From the NCBI GenBank assembly GCA_046153015.1, contig JBJXGF010000127.1, positions 1 through 22,498 of the forward strand: a stretch of DNA of 22,498 nucleotides, written 5' to 3'. Of the stretch, positions 1 to 6,554 are shown one piece after another. The stretch is from JBJXGF01 sp046153015. GTDB lineage: Bacteria; Actinomycetota; Acidimicrobiia; Acidimicrobiales; CAIXPF01. Made by a program: the position numbers and the translations under genes. The notes beneath the pieces are model-generated. The model was not told the origin of the DNA. It saw nothing but the letters and a program-made list of their open reading frames with translations, and did not search any database. How positions within the stretch are numbered: position 1 is the stretch's first letter; every line of letters begins with the position of its first letter.

Positions 1-1
1 G

Positions 2-127
2 ACCGTTCGCTACACCCTCGAAGCGGGCAAGGACGTCGGCGCGAACATCCCGTTCGGACAGGTGATCGACCTGAACGGCAAGACGCCGAACTGCTCCTGG
101 GACGGCAAGCAGTGCCGAGCCGGGTGA
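2..127 (+). CDS. C-terminal end of an unknown protein (5' truncated)
   Basis: An open frame enters from the left edge and ends at a TGA at 125-127, giving the last 41 residues of a protein. The tail has a plausible composition, with polar, glycine and aspartate residues and two cysteines in the motif CSWDGKQC near the end. That could be a disulfide-bonded loop in a secreted protein, but the fragment is too short to assign to a family. The next gene converges on it from the minus strand, and a 9-bp hairpin lies between them. An open frame by chance is possible in such GC-rich DNA, but the codon use (G/C in nearly all third positions) supports coding. Confidence 0.55.
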   Translation, partial: TVRYTLEAGKDVGANIPFGQVIDLNGKTPNCSWDGKQCRAG

Positions 128-144
128 CGGACAGGCCATAGCCG

Positions 145-173
145 GGCGGCGTGGAGCACCTCTGCACGCCGCC
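145..173. terminator. Probable bidirectional hairpin terminator
   Basis: A perfect 9-bp stem (GGCGGCGTG at 145-153 pairing with 165-173) with an 11-nt loop lies between two convergent gene ends, at 127 on the plus strand and 224 on the minus strand. There is no strong T-run on either side, so the call rests on stem strength and on position. Confidence 0.45.
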
Positions 174-223
174 GCGGCTGCGGCCTTACAACTTCCCGAA
201 CCGCCTGCGTTGACCAGACGGCC

Positions 224-565
224 CTACGTCCACGTCCACCCGCCGTCATCCGGATCCAGGTCGAACTGGACAGGGAGGGTGCTGTCGAGCGCCTCGACCA
301 CCAACTCGGCGGTGTTGAAGTGGAAGACCTCGTTCGGCCCTATCGCCCTGGCCCCCCCTGGCGTCCAGCATCGCAGCAACGAAGCCCCGCTGTTGAAGAC
401 GGTCCCCCCGATCGCGGCTGCCCGGGTTCCCCGGCGAGAGCCGTAGACAGCGACTGTCGCGGCAACAGGATCCGGTCCTGACGTCGCTTCCTGGGCCACC
501 ACTTGCGAGCGCTCAGGTCGTTCTGAGACTTCGACCGTGTACGTATTCTTCGTGGGATCCAACAT
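224..565 (-). CDS. Hypothetical 113-residue protein downstream of the nSTAND cassette
   Basis: The ATG at 565 is preceded by the Shine-Dalgarno-like AAAGGAAG five bases upstream, and the frame ends at TAG (224-226). The product has no signal peptide or membrane helix. It is polar and acidic at both ends, has several short predicted beta-strands (for example VAATVAVYG and EVFHFNTAELVVEA), and ends in a tryptophan-rich WTWT tail. I do not recognise the family. It follows the large nSTAND gene by 130 bp in the same direction, with an AT-rich candidate promoter in the gap, so it may be separately expressed yet belong to the same cassette. A role as partner, inhibitor or ligand of the upstream protein is possible but is inference only. 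Confidence 0.7.
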   Translation of the reverse strand: MLDPTKNTYTVEVSERPERSQVVAQEATSGPDPVAATVAVYGSRRGTRAAAIGGTVFNSGASLLRCWTPGGARAIGPNEVFHFNTAELVVEALDSTLPVQFDLDPDDGGWTWT

Positions 566-653
566 TCGTGCTTCCTTTCGCTTCCTCCTCTCTCAGGGCT
601 CTGGACACATGGTGACACCGGCTCAGCGGAGAAAAAAGGCGGTCTCCGTAATC

Positions 654-681
654 AGTATATTGTGCGGTCGAACGATATACA
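654..681 (-). promoter_or_regulatory. AT-rich putative promoter with dyad (GTATAT-N14-ATATAC)
   Basis: An AT-rich island in otherwise very GC-rich DNA holds the dyad GTATAT (655-660) / ATATAC (675-680). On the minus strand TATACT (659-654) resembles a -10 box, and TGTATA lies 16 bases upstream as a poor -35. It would drive the 113-residue gene with a leader of about 80 nt. The dyad could instead be an operator. Position and base composition are the only support. Confidence 0.35.
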
Positions 682-695
682 GTGGCGGCACGCAG

Positions 696-3600
696 TCACC
701 TCACGGCGCACCGGAAGCCGGTCAGCGGCTTCACCCGGTTCGGCATGTCGAAGGACGGCACGGCCGAGGGAGCCGCGCCGGCCACCGACGTCGTCATAGC
801 GGCGGTGAGGCGGGCCACATTGGCCTCGGGGGTCCACACGTCGGTTGAGGCGGGGCTCTGCGGCGTGGAGGTCCAGTCCAGGTCGGTCAGGTCGAACGGG
901 CCGCCGACCATCGCGCTGTACTCGGCGAACGTGATCATCCTGCGGCCTATCCACGTGCAGTACTCGAAGGCGGCGAACGGCTCGACAATCGCCGCCGCCT
1001 CAGGCGCCTCGCCCGATGCGTACGCCCTGCGGCACCGGCTGTAGTCCACGCAGCGCTGGTACTCGCCCCAACTGACGCGGCGAAGCTCGATCTGCCGGAC
1101 CGTCCCGTCGACCATCACGGGCGCGACCGGGCGCCGGGCTGAGCGCTTGGCCGCCTGCTCGAAGACCCGATCCCAGATCCGCCCAGTGGCGAACGCGGTG
1201 ACCACGGATGCGGCCAGGGCGGCCCCGACGGCGCGCACACGCCGACGGCGTCGCGTCCGTCTCTCGACGGCTTGCAGGGCCATGCCGGCGGCGACGAAGT
1301 CGACCACTACGTCGCCGGGAGAGCCCAGGGGCTCCTGCGTCAGCCACTGCTCGCACTGGAGCAGCCGGCTGCCGCGGTACAGCAAGGCCTCGTCCCTACC
1401 CGCTTGCTCCCAGCGCAGCGCATCGCGCTCGGTCTGCTGCGCCAGGATCATCTCAGCCCGGTCGCTCTCGATGTGCTCGCGCAACATCGGCCAGTGCTGG
1501 ATGAGCGCTTCGTGGGCCAGGTTGAGCTGGTCGGCGTCGTCGACCACGAGGAGCCGCTCCTGCACGAGGCGCTCCACCAGCCCTTCGGCGCCCGCGCCGG
1601 CCACTCGGCCAAGCTCCTCCGCTCCGACAGGGCGGCGGCTGATGATCTCGTCATCCACGGCGACGAGTCGGGAGAGCAGCGCTTTCGCAGCCCGCTGCTC
1701 CGCCGGCGTGAGCTCGCCCCACAGCTGCTCGGCGCGGCTGGCGAGCGCCCCCCGCACGCCGCCGAGCGCGTCATACGCGGCGTGAGTCAGGGTGGCGCCT
1801 TGGCGGGCCTCCCACAGCCGCACGAGCGTGTACTGCACGAGCGACATCGCCGCCCGTGGTTCGGCGGCTGCCTCCTCGAGCAGGCGATTCACGAGGCCGG
1901 GCTGCAGGTGCAAACCGGCGCGGGCGGCCGGCTCCTCGATCGCGATCCGAAGCTCGGCGCTGCCCAACGGCGCCACCAGATACTGGTGGGTCGCGACCTG
2001 CAGGGCCATGGCCGGGTGCTCCTCGAGCCGTGGGAAGAAGTCGGAGCGCATGACCAGCACGACCTGGCTGCGGACTGACAGGAGCAGATCGAAGACGGCC
2101 GTCCGTTCGTCGTCGCCGGCGCCGAGGGTGAACAGCTCCTCGCCCTGGTCGACGATCAGCAGCGCGGGCTCGAGCGCGGCCGCCTGGCCCAGGACGCGCA
2201 GGGGCGACGCGCCTGGCGTGACGACGACGACATCGTCGACGCCGCGGGAGCGGAGCACGCCGGCCAGGCCGGCACGGACGAGCGAGCTCTTGCCCGACCC
2301 ACTCAACCCGAACACTGTCAGCAGCCGGGCGGCCGACAGCTTCTCGAGCAGCCGTTGGATGTCCGCGTCGCGCCCGAAGAACCTGCTCGCGTCGCCCTCG
2401 TCGAACGGCAGCAGCCCCAGGTAAGGGCACTCGTCCGACGGTGGGCCCACCACGCCCAGCCCCTCCCCACGCACCGCTCGACCCAGAAGCTCCCGCATAG
2501 TGGTCGGGTCGCTCACCCGACGCAGGTCGACCCAGAGCCTGGTGGACAGCGCAGGAGGCAACACGGTCGGGTCGAACGGGGCCGGACAGCCAGGCCCCAG
2601 CACGAGGAACACCCGGTGGCCAGGATCGACCGCCGCCCGCTTCATCGCGGCCGCGATGTCGGGCCTGACCAGTCCTCCAACCGGCGCAGCGCCGCTGATG
2701 AGGACGGCGGAGCATCGCGCGCAGGACACGGCCTGGGCGGCTGCGGCCCCCACGTCGGCGCCAGGCGCTGCCCGCTCGAGGTCGGTCCAGACCGACAAGC
2801 CCTGGGCCGCGAGGCCGGCCGACAGCTCGAGGACCAGCTCAGGTGCGATGTTGTCGTGCACGATGGCCACGTCGAACGCGTCGTACGGCGTCGCCGCCCA
2901 GGCATCGTCCAGCGACGCGGCGCCGACGATGGTGATCGAGCGGGAGAGCGACGCAGCCAGCGGCTCGAGGTGGGCGACGTCGGACGCCGGGACGACCAAG
3001 GTCGAGTCAGGAGGCAGCGCGCCGAGCTTCCGTCGATACGCCTGGTCGCTGCCGTCGGATGGGAGAAGGCTCCGCCACGCGCCGTTCGGCTCGACGAGCC
3101 CGGTGAACACGGTCAGCTCGTCGAGCTGCGCCGGCGGATCGTTGGCCAGCGCCCGCAGACCAACGGCCGCGCCGGCGCCGATAGAGCCGCCGACCAGCAC
3201 CTCGACCGGCAGCATGGTTCGCTGCGAGATCACCGCCCATCGGATGCTCGACGCGGCCGGCGCGGCGCAGGCCCAGGCCGCTCGCAGCGCTTCCCCGAAC
3301 TCAGGGCCGAAGCGCGTGAGCGGGCCTCGTAGGAAGTCCTGGTGGATCCCCGGCGGGCCGTCCACCTCCGTGAGCAGGAGGGTCGCCAACTCGCCGCCGT
3401 CGACTCCGGCGAGCAGCACGCTCACGCGGGCCTGCCCCTTCGGGGCCGTCGGCTCGGCCACGGGTGCGCTCGGGGAGAGCCATCGCGCGAGGTCCTCGTA
3501 CGCGACCGCCGAGTCCGGCCCCAGACCCTCGGGAGGCGACATCGGGCGCTCCTCGAGCACTGCGGCGGCGACCGCGGCCAGCGCGCGCACGCGATCCGAC

Positions 3601-3782
3601 AGCGGCGCCAGCAGCGGATGGTAGATCGACGCGTCGTCGAGCTCATCCAGGCTCCGGGGATCGGCGAGAGGGGCAAGGCGCGCTGCGCTTCGCTCGGACA
3701 CGGCTGCTCGGCACTCCCTGAGCAGCTCCTCGGGCGTCAGCCCGAGGTCGCCCCGCCGCCCGCCTCCCGCAGCGATGGTCAC
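696..3782 (-). CDS. Lon-like/TIR-like/nSTAND NTPase/FGE-like multidomain protein
   Basis: This 1028-residue protein starts at a GTG whose GTGA overlaps the upstream stop. Residues 1-110 are helical. Residues ~115-290 resemble the S16 (Lon) peptidase fold, with GGS-IGAG (Ser200) and YRRKLG (Lys252) where the Ser/Lys dyad sits, followed by a STLVVPASD strand. Residues ~300-440 look TIR-like (FDVAIVHDN, QGLSVWTDLE, CSAVLISG), but the usual WCxxE position reads RPDIAAAM, so NADase activity is doubtful. From CPYLGLLPF (452) it is an nSTAND1-type NTPase with Walker A GLSGSGKSS (492-500) and Walker B LLIVDQGEEL (541-550). An arginine-rich stretch and one membrane helix follow (~841-865). The C-terminus (~885-1028) ends in GFRCAVR, typical of degenerate formylglycine-generating-enzyme (sulfatase-modifying) domains. 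Such STAND proteins belong to bacterial conflict systems; a sensor (FGE), switch (NTPase) and effector (Lon/TIR) layout is inferred. Confidence 0.82.
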   Translation of the reverse strand: MTIAAGGGRRGDLGLTPEELLRECRAAVSERSAARLAPLADPRSLDELDDASIYHPLLAPLSDRVRALAAVAAAVLEERPMSPPEGLGPDSAVAYEDLARWLSPSAPVAEPTAPKGQARVSVLLAGVDGGELATLLLTEVDGPPGIHQDFLRGPLTRFGPEFGEALRAAWACAAPAASSIRWAVISQRTMLPVEVLVGGSIGAGAAVGLRALANDPPAQLDELTVFTGLVEPNGAWRSLLPSDGSDQAYRRKLGALPPDSTLVVPASDVAHLEPLAASLSRSITIVGAASLDDAWAATPYDAFDVAIVHDNIAPELVLELSAGLAAQGLSVWTDLERAAPGADVGAAAAQAVSCARCSAVLISGAAPVGGLVRPDIAAAMKRAAVDPGHRVFLVLGPGCPAPFDPTVLPPALSTRLWVDLRRVSDPTTMRELLGRAVRGEGLGVVGPPSDECPYLGLLPFDEGDASRFFGRDADIQRLLEKLSAARLLTVFGLSGSGKSSLVRAGLAGVLRSRGVDDVVVVTPGASPLRVLGQAAALEPALLIVDQGEELFTLGAGDDERTAVFDLLLSVRSQVVLVMRSDFFPRLEEHPAMALQVATHQYLVAPLGSAELRIAIEEPAARAGLHLQPGLVNRLLEEAAAEPRAAMSLVQYTLVRLWEARQGATLTHAAYDALGGVRGALASRAEQLWGELTPAEQRAAKALLSRLVAVDDEIISRRPVGAEELGRVAGAGAEGLVERLVQERLLVVDDADQLNLAHEALIQHWPMLREHIESDRAEMILAQQTERDALRWEQAGRDEALLYRGSRLLQCEQWLTQEPLGSPGDVVVDFVAAGMALQAVERRTRRRRRVRAVGAALAASVVTAFATGRIWDRVFEQAAKRSARRPVAPVMVDGTVRQIELRRVSWGEYQRCVDYSRCRRAYASGEAPEAAAIVEPFAAFEYCTWIGRRMITFAEYSAMVGGPFDLTDLDWTSTPQSPASTDVWTPEANVARLTAAMTTSVAGAAPSAVPSFDMPNRVKPLTGFRCAVR

Positions 3783-4543
3783 TCGAGCAGTTGCTGCAGC
3801 TGGGCCGCGAACTGGCTGCAGACCCCAGACTGGTAGAGCTCCCGCCACGCCCGGGCCGCGCTGCCGAAGAGTCGAACGCCGGCGAGTCGATCGATCGACG
3901 CCTCGTCCAGCTCGGCGAGGCTCGCCCAGTTGGCCTCGACCAAGCGGACAGCGTCGGCGTCCCCCAGCGGCCCGAGGTCATATTTCACCTGAGGCGCAGC
4001 GCCGGCGGGGAACGGGGTCAGCAGCTCGCAGGCGGGATCATCGCCTCCCGCCCGTTGGAGTTGCCAGGCGAATCGACCAAGTCGGCCGTTCGGATCCTCG
4101 TGGGCTATGACTGTCACCACGAGGTGGCCGTCGTCTCCCTCTTCGAAAATCGTGCTGAGCGACCCGTCCGAGTTGGCGAGCTCCTCTCGGCCGGTGAGGG
4201 GAGCGGAGGCGGCCGCCAAGGCGAACGACCGACGCAGGAACCCGCCCGCACGGCGCCGGGCGTGCACGTCGAAGGTGCAGGCGCCGTCGGGCACGGTATC
4301 GAAGCGAAGCTGCCCGCGCCGCCCGAGCTGTCCCGGATGCCGGCGCTGTCGCGCATCGACGAGCACGACGTCGGCCAGGTCGTCGGCGCCAGCGCCCACC
4401 ACAGTGAGGACCACCGCACGCCCACCGGGCTGGGGGACGGACGCGTCCAGCGCAACTCGGAGCTCAGCGGTCTCGACGTAGCGCGGCAGTTCGGACAGCT
4501 CCCACGGACCTTCGCTCTGAAGCAGATCGACCAGGCTGTTCAC
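3779..4543 (-). CDS. Beta-rich hypothetical protein, middle gene of the conflict operon
   Basis: The predicted product has 254 residues. The GTG at 4543 overlaps the TGA of the zinc-ribbon gene (GTGA), and its own TGA overlaps the GTG of the nSTAND gene, so all three are probably translated together in fixed proportion. Reading further upstream into the neighbour is possible, but the coupling favours this start. Residues ~25-100 contain alternating hydrophobic strands (RAVVLTVVGAG, LADVVLVDAR, QLRFDTVPDGACTFDVHARR) like a carboxypeptidase-regulatory or Ig-like beta-sandwich. A second strand-rich segment follows (HLVVTVIAHED, RFAWQLQRAGG). The C-terminus from ~190 is helical and ends in a glutamine/leucine-rich helix. 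No catalytic motif, signal peptide or membrane helix is visible. The family is not recognised; an adaptor between the zinc-ribbon protein and the NTPase is inference. Confidence 0.75.
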   Translation of the reverse strand: MNSLVDLLQSEGPWELSELPRYVETAELRVALDASVPQPGGRAVVLTVVGAGADDLADVVLVDARQRRHPGQLGRRGQLRFDTVPDGACTFDVHARRRAGGFLRRSFALAAASAPLTGREELANSDGSLSTIFEEGDDGHLVVTVIAHEDPNGRLGRFAWQLQRAGGDDPACELLTPFPAGAAPQVKYDLGPLGDADAVRLVEANWASLAELDEASIDRLAGVRLFGSAARAWRELYQSGVCSQFAAQLQQLLE

Positions 4544-5568
4544 GACTCCACCCCCCCAGCGAGATCGGTCCGGACCCAGACCGTGACCCGACCTGGGCTC
4601 TTGCCTGCTGCGGGGCGCCAGCCACAGCGCGGGCAGCCGTTCCCGTCGTAGGACGGCCACAGGTTCGCGCACTCGCCGCACTGCCAGCGCACGAGCTCGT
4701 GATGATCGCCTCCGTGCGACGCCGGAGTGACCAACCAGTTGCCGCGAGCCTCACGACGGGTCCCCGGCGTGATCGGCGCATCGCAGTCGGGGCAGTGCGC
4801 TCCCTCGAAAAGACAGCCGCACGAATCGCACCGACAATGCTCTACCTTGCGCCGCAGCAGCCGCGAGTCCTCGGCGAGCACGCGATAGAGCATGCTGTCC
4901 GAGAACCAACCACCTCGGATGCCCTTCTGCGCGCTGCCGCGAATCGCCTCGTCCACAAAGCTGCGGAGGTGGCACCTGGAAGGCTGCCAACGCCGTAGTT
5001 CATGACGCTCGTAGCAGCACTCAGCGGCGCACCGCTCGGCTCCCCGGCGACAAGCCTGGACGTGGTGCCCGCAGTCGCAGCTCCCCGTGAGCGCCATCGC
5101 GAACAACGAGGGCAGCTCCAGCAGGTCGTCCTCGGACAACGCAGCATGGGGGGCGATCGCGGCGAGCCCGGCCGCGGTCTCCCACAGGCACGTGCGAACG
5201 AGGCGGATCAGCTCCACGAACGCGAGCGGCCAGCGCTGGTCCCACGCGTCGGCGCCGAGCTGGCGTCGCCACCCGAGACCGAACGCCACGGCCAGATCGG
5301 CCGGGCTCTCGTCGAGCCCGGCCACCTCGGCCTGGAATGCGAGCCACAACTCAACCGGCGGCGCCACCGGTCGGCGAACCGGACGCAGAGCCACGAGGGC
5401 CGCTCGGGCCGCCCCTTCACGATCGTCCTGCCGCATAGCTCCGAGCGCGATCACATGTTTGATGAAGAGATGCACGGCCGAATCGGCGGGCAACTCCCGT
5501 CGCCATCGATGGTGGAGCTCGGCGAGATCCTCCCAGCCGAGCGCCCGATTCTTGACTGACTGCACCAC
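4540..5568 (-). CDS. Multi-zinc-ribbon protein, first gene of the conflict operon
   Basis: The start is one of two adjacent GTG codons (5568 or 5565) behind GGGAGGG. An ATG at 5613 is in frame but lacks a well-placed ribosome site and would lie upstream of the candidate TAATAT -10 box. The product has about 342 residues. Residues 1-160 are alpha-helical with several tryptophans. Three cysteine clusters follow: C164/C166 with H168/H169, C173, C180 and C184/C185; a ribbon CRCDSCGC...CPDC (245-262); and WQCGEC...CPRCGW (296-317). The segment CHLRSFVDEAIRGSAQKG could be a helix-turn-helix-like linker. The paired CxxC ribbons indicate zinc binding and possible DNA, RNA or protein recognition. The family is not recognised. 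As promoter-proximal gene coupled to a STAND protein it could be a sensor or regulator of the cassette (inference). Confidence 0.8.
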   Translation of the reverse strand: MVQSVKNRALGWEDLAELHHRWRRELPADSAVHLFIKHVIALGAMRQDDREGAARAALVALRPVRRPVAPPVELWLAFQAEVAGLDESPADLAVAFGLGWRRQLGADAWDQRWPLAFVELIRLVRTCLWETAAGLAAIAPHAALSEDDLLELPSLFAMALTGSCDCGHHVQACRRGAERCAAECCYERHELRRWQPSRCHLRSFVDEAIRGSAQKGIRGGWFSDSMLYRVLAEDSRLLRRKVEHCRCDSCGCLFEGAHCPDCDAPITPGTRREARGNWLVTPASHGGDHHELVRWQCGECANLWPSYDGNGCPRCGWRPAAGKSPGRVTVWVRTDLAGGVES

Positions 5569-5590
5569 GCGCACCCTCCCTGGCCGCCGG

Positions 5591-5620
5591 ATATTACGCT
5601 GTTCGATTCGCATGCCCCTC
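5591..5620 (-). promoter_or_regulatory. Putative promoter of the zinc-ribbon/nSTAND operon
   Basis: TAATAT on the minus strand (5596-5591) is a good -10-like hexamer in GC-rich surroundings. It would start transcription about 15-20 bases before the GTG at 5568, leaving room for the GGGAGGG ribosome site. No convincing -35 is visible. The upstream TCGA plus AATAT spacing (TCGA-N7-AATAT) resembles that before the 113-residue gene (TCGA-N6-AATAT), hinting at a shared regulator. Confidence 0.35.
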
Positions 5621-5709
5621 GATTTCCGGCACGCTTGGAACACAGGTCCGCTGTTGTTCGCCCGTTCCTCCTCCCACCGCCGGCGCCCATCCCGCCTGCT
5701 CGGCCGCGC

Positions 5710-5904
5710 TCAACTGGGAGCGTCGCGTTCTACGGGGCGCCGCCAGGCGGTGAGGACCAGCAGCGCCACGGTGGCGGCGTTGACCAGGCTGACCAGCACG
5801 AGCGCGAGGGCGGCGCCGTCGAAGACGCCGGCCAGCGCGAGCGTGAGCGCCGAGACGCCCTGGACCGCGGCCAGGGCCAGCAGCACCGCCAGCCGCGGGG
5901 TCAC
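5710..5904 (-). CDS. Small two-helix membrane protein, last gene of peptide locus 1
   Basis: This 64-residue protein begins with a GTG that overlaps the stop of the CxxC protein gene (GTGA), so it is translationally coupled to it. Residues ~4-27 and ~31-52 are strongly hydrophobic (PRLAVLLALAAVQGVSALTL and ALALVLVSLVNAATVALLVL), predicting a two-helix hairpin in the membrane, followed by a short basic tail (WRRPVERD). No family is recognised. Its place at the end of an operon of small peptides, membrane protease/ATPase and secreted protein suggests an accessory export or immunity role, which is inference. No clear terminator follows it. Confidence 0.72.
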   Translation of the reverse strand: MTPRLAVLLALAAVQGVSALTLALAGVFDGAALALVLVSLVNAATVALLVLTAWRRPVERDAPS

Positions 5905-6554
5905 CGCTCGCCGCCCCGGTGATCCGCCACGCGGCGGTGCTCGATCCGAGCGAGCGGCGCCGGGCCGCCGTCGAAGGAGAACGCCGCCGCCGCGTCCGGA
6001 CCGACCGCTCGCAGGTCGGCGGCGAGCACTGCGGCCACGCGCTCGGCGACGGCGTCGACAGCGGGGGCCAGCTCCGCAGGCGAGGCGGCGGTGCGGGCGG
6101 CGGCGGCGAACTCCCGGCGCAGACGGCGCAGCGCGTCCTGCGCGGCGCGGCTGAGCTGCAGCTCCACCCCGTCGCCGATCACGATCAGCTGGTGGGCGGC
6201 GGCGGACGTTTCGCAGCGTTCGCAGCCGGTCGTCGCCGCCACCGCCAGGTTGTCGGCCTGCAACGGCGCCTCCGGTCGCTCCAGCAGGATGATCTGGATG
6301 GCCGCGGCGACGGCGCGGCAGCCGTCGCATGATGCGGAGGCGACGGCGCTGTTGGCCGCGTCAACCCGGCCGCTCACCCGGCGCAGCATCCACGCTTCGC
6401 GCACCACGAGATCGCCGCCCGGCTGGGCGAGGGCGAGCGTGTGGTTGGTGTGCGTGCGGGCCGGCTCGGCGCGGGCGGCGGCGGGATCGAGGGCCACGGC
6501 GATCGCCGCGGCAGCCAGCGCCACGGCGAGGCGGCGGAAGAAGCGGCGCGTCAT
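5901..6554 (-). CDS. Secreted protein with two CxxC motifs
   Basis: The ATG at 6554 overlaps the stop of the protease/ATPase gene (ATGA). The 217-residue product has a textbook signal peptide: basic MTRRFFRRL, a hydrophobic core, and a likely cleavage after ARA (residue 29). The mature part has two similar blocks, each with a CxxC followed by an alanine-rich stretch and a glutamine/hydrophobic strand: CDGCRAVAAAIQIILL (76-91) and CERCETSAAAHQLIVI (111-126). From memory, secreted actinobacterial proteins with this paired pattern (NxAVAxAxCxxC...AIQIVL...CxxC...AYQFVV) occur beside putative peptide zinc metalloproteases, as here. The C-terminal third is alanine-rich and helical. The cysteines may form disulfides or bind metal. 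It may be the extracellular partner or receptor of the small peptides; this is inference. Confidence 0.82.
   Translation of the reverse strand: MTRRFFRRLAVALAAAAIAVALDPAAARAEPARTHTNHTLALAQPGGDLVVREAWMLRRVSGRVDAANSAVASASCDGCRAVAAAIQIILLERPEAPLQADNLAVAATTGCERCETSAAAHQLIVIGDGVELQLSRAAQDALRRLRREFAAAARTAASPAELAPAVDAVAERVAAVLAADLRAVGPDAAAAFSFDGGPAPLARIEHRRVADHRGGER

Noticed and set aside
1147..3836. Several long plus-strand frames opposite the nSTAND gene
   Set aside because: They are by-products of GC-rich codon use; their proteins are Arg/Ala/Ser-rich without domains and lack ribosome sites, whereas the minus strand has clear motifs.
5569..5709. Terminator after the small membrane protein gene
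   Set aside because: No hairpin followed by T-run was found; short GC palindromes there are expected by chance.
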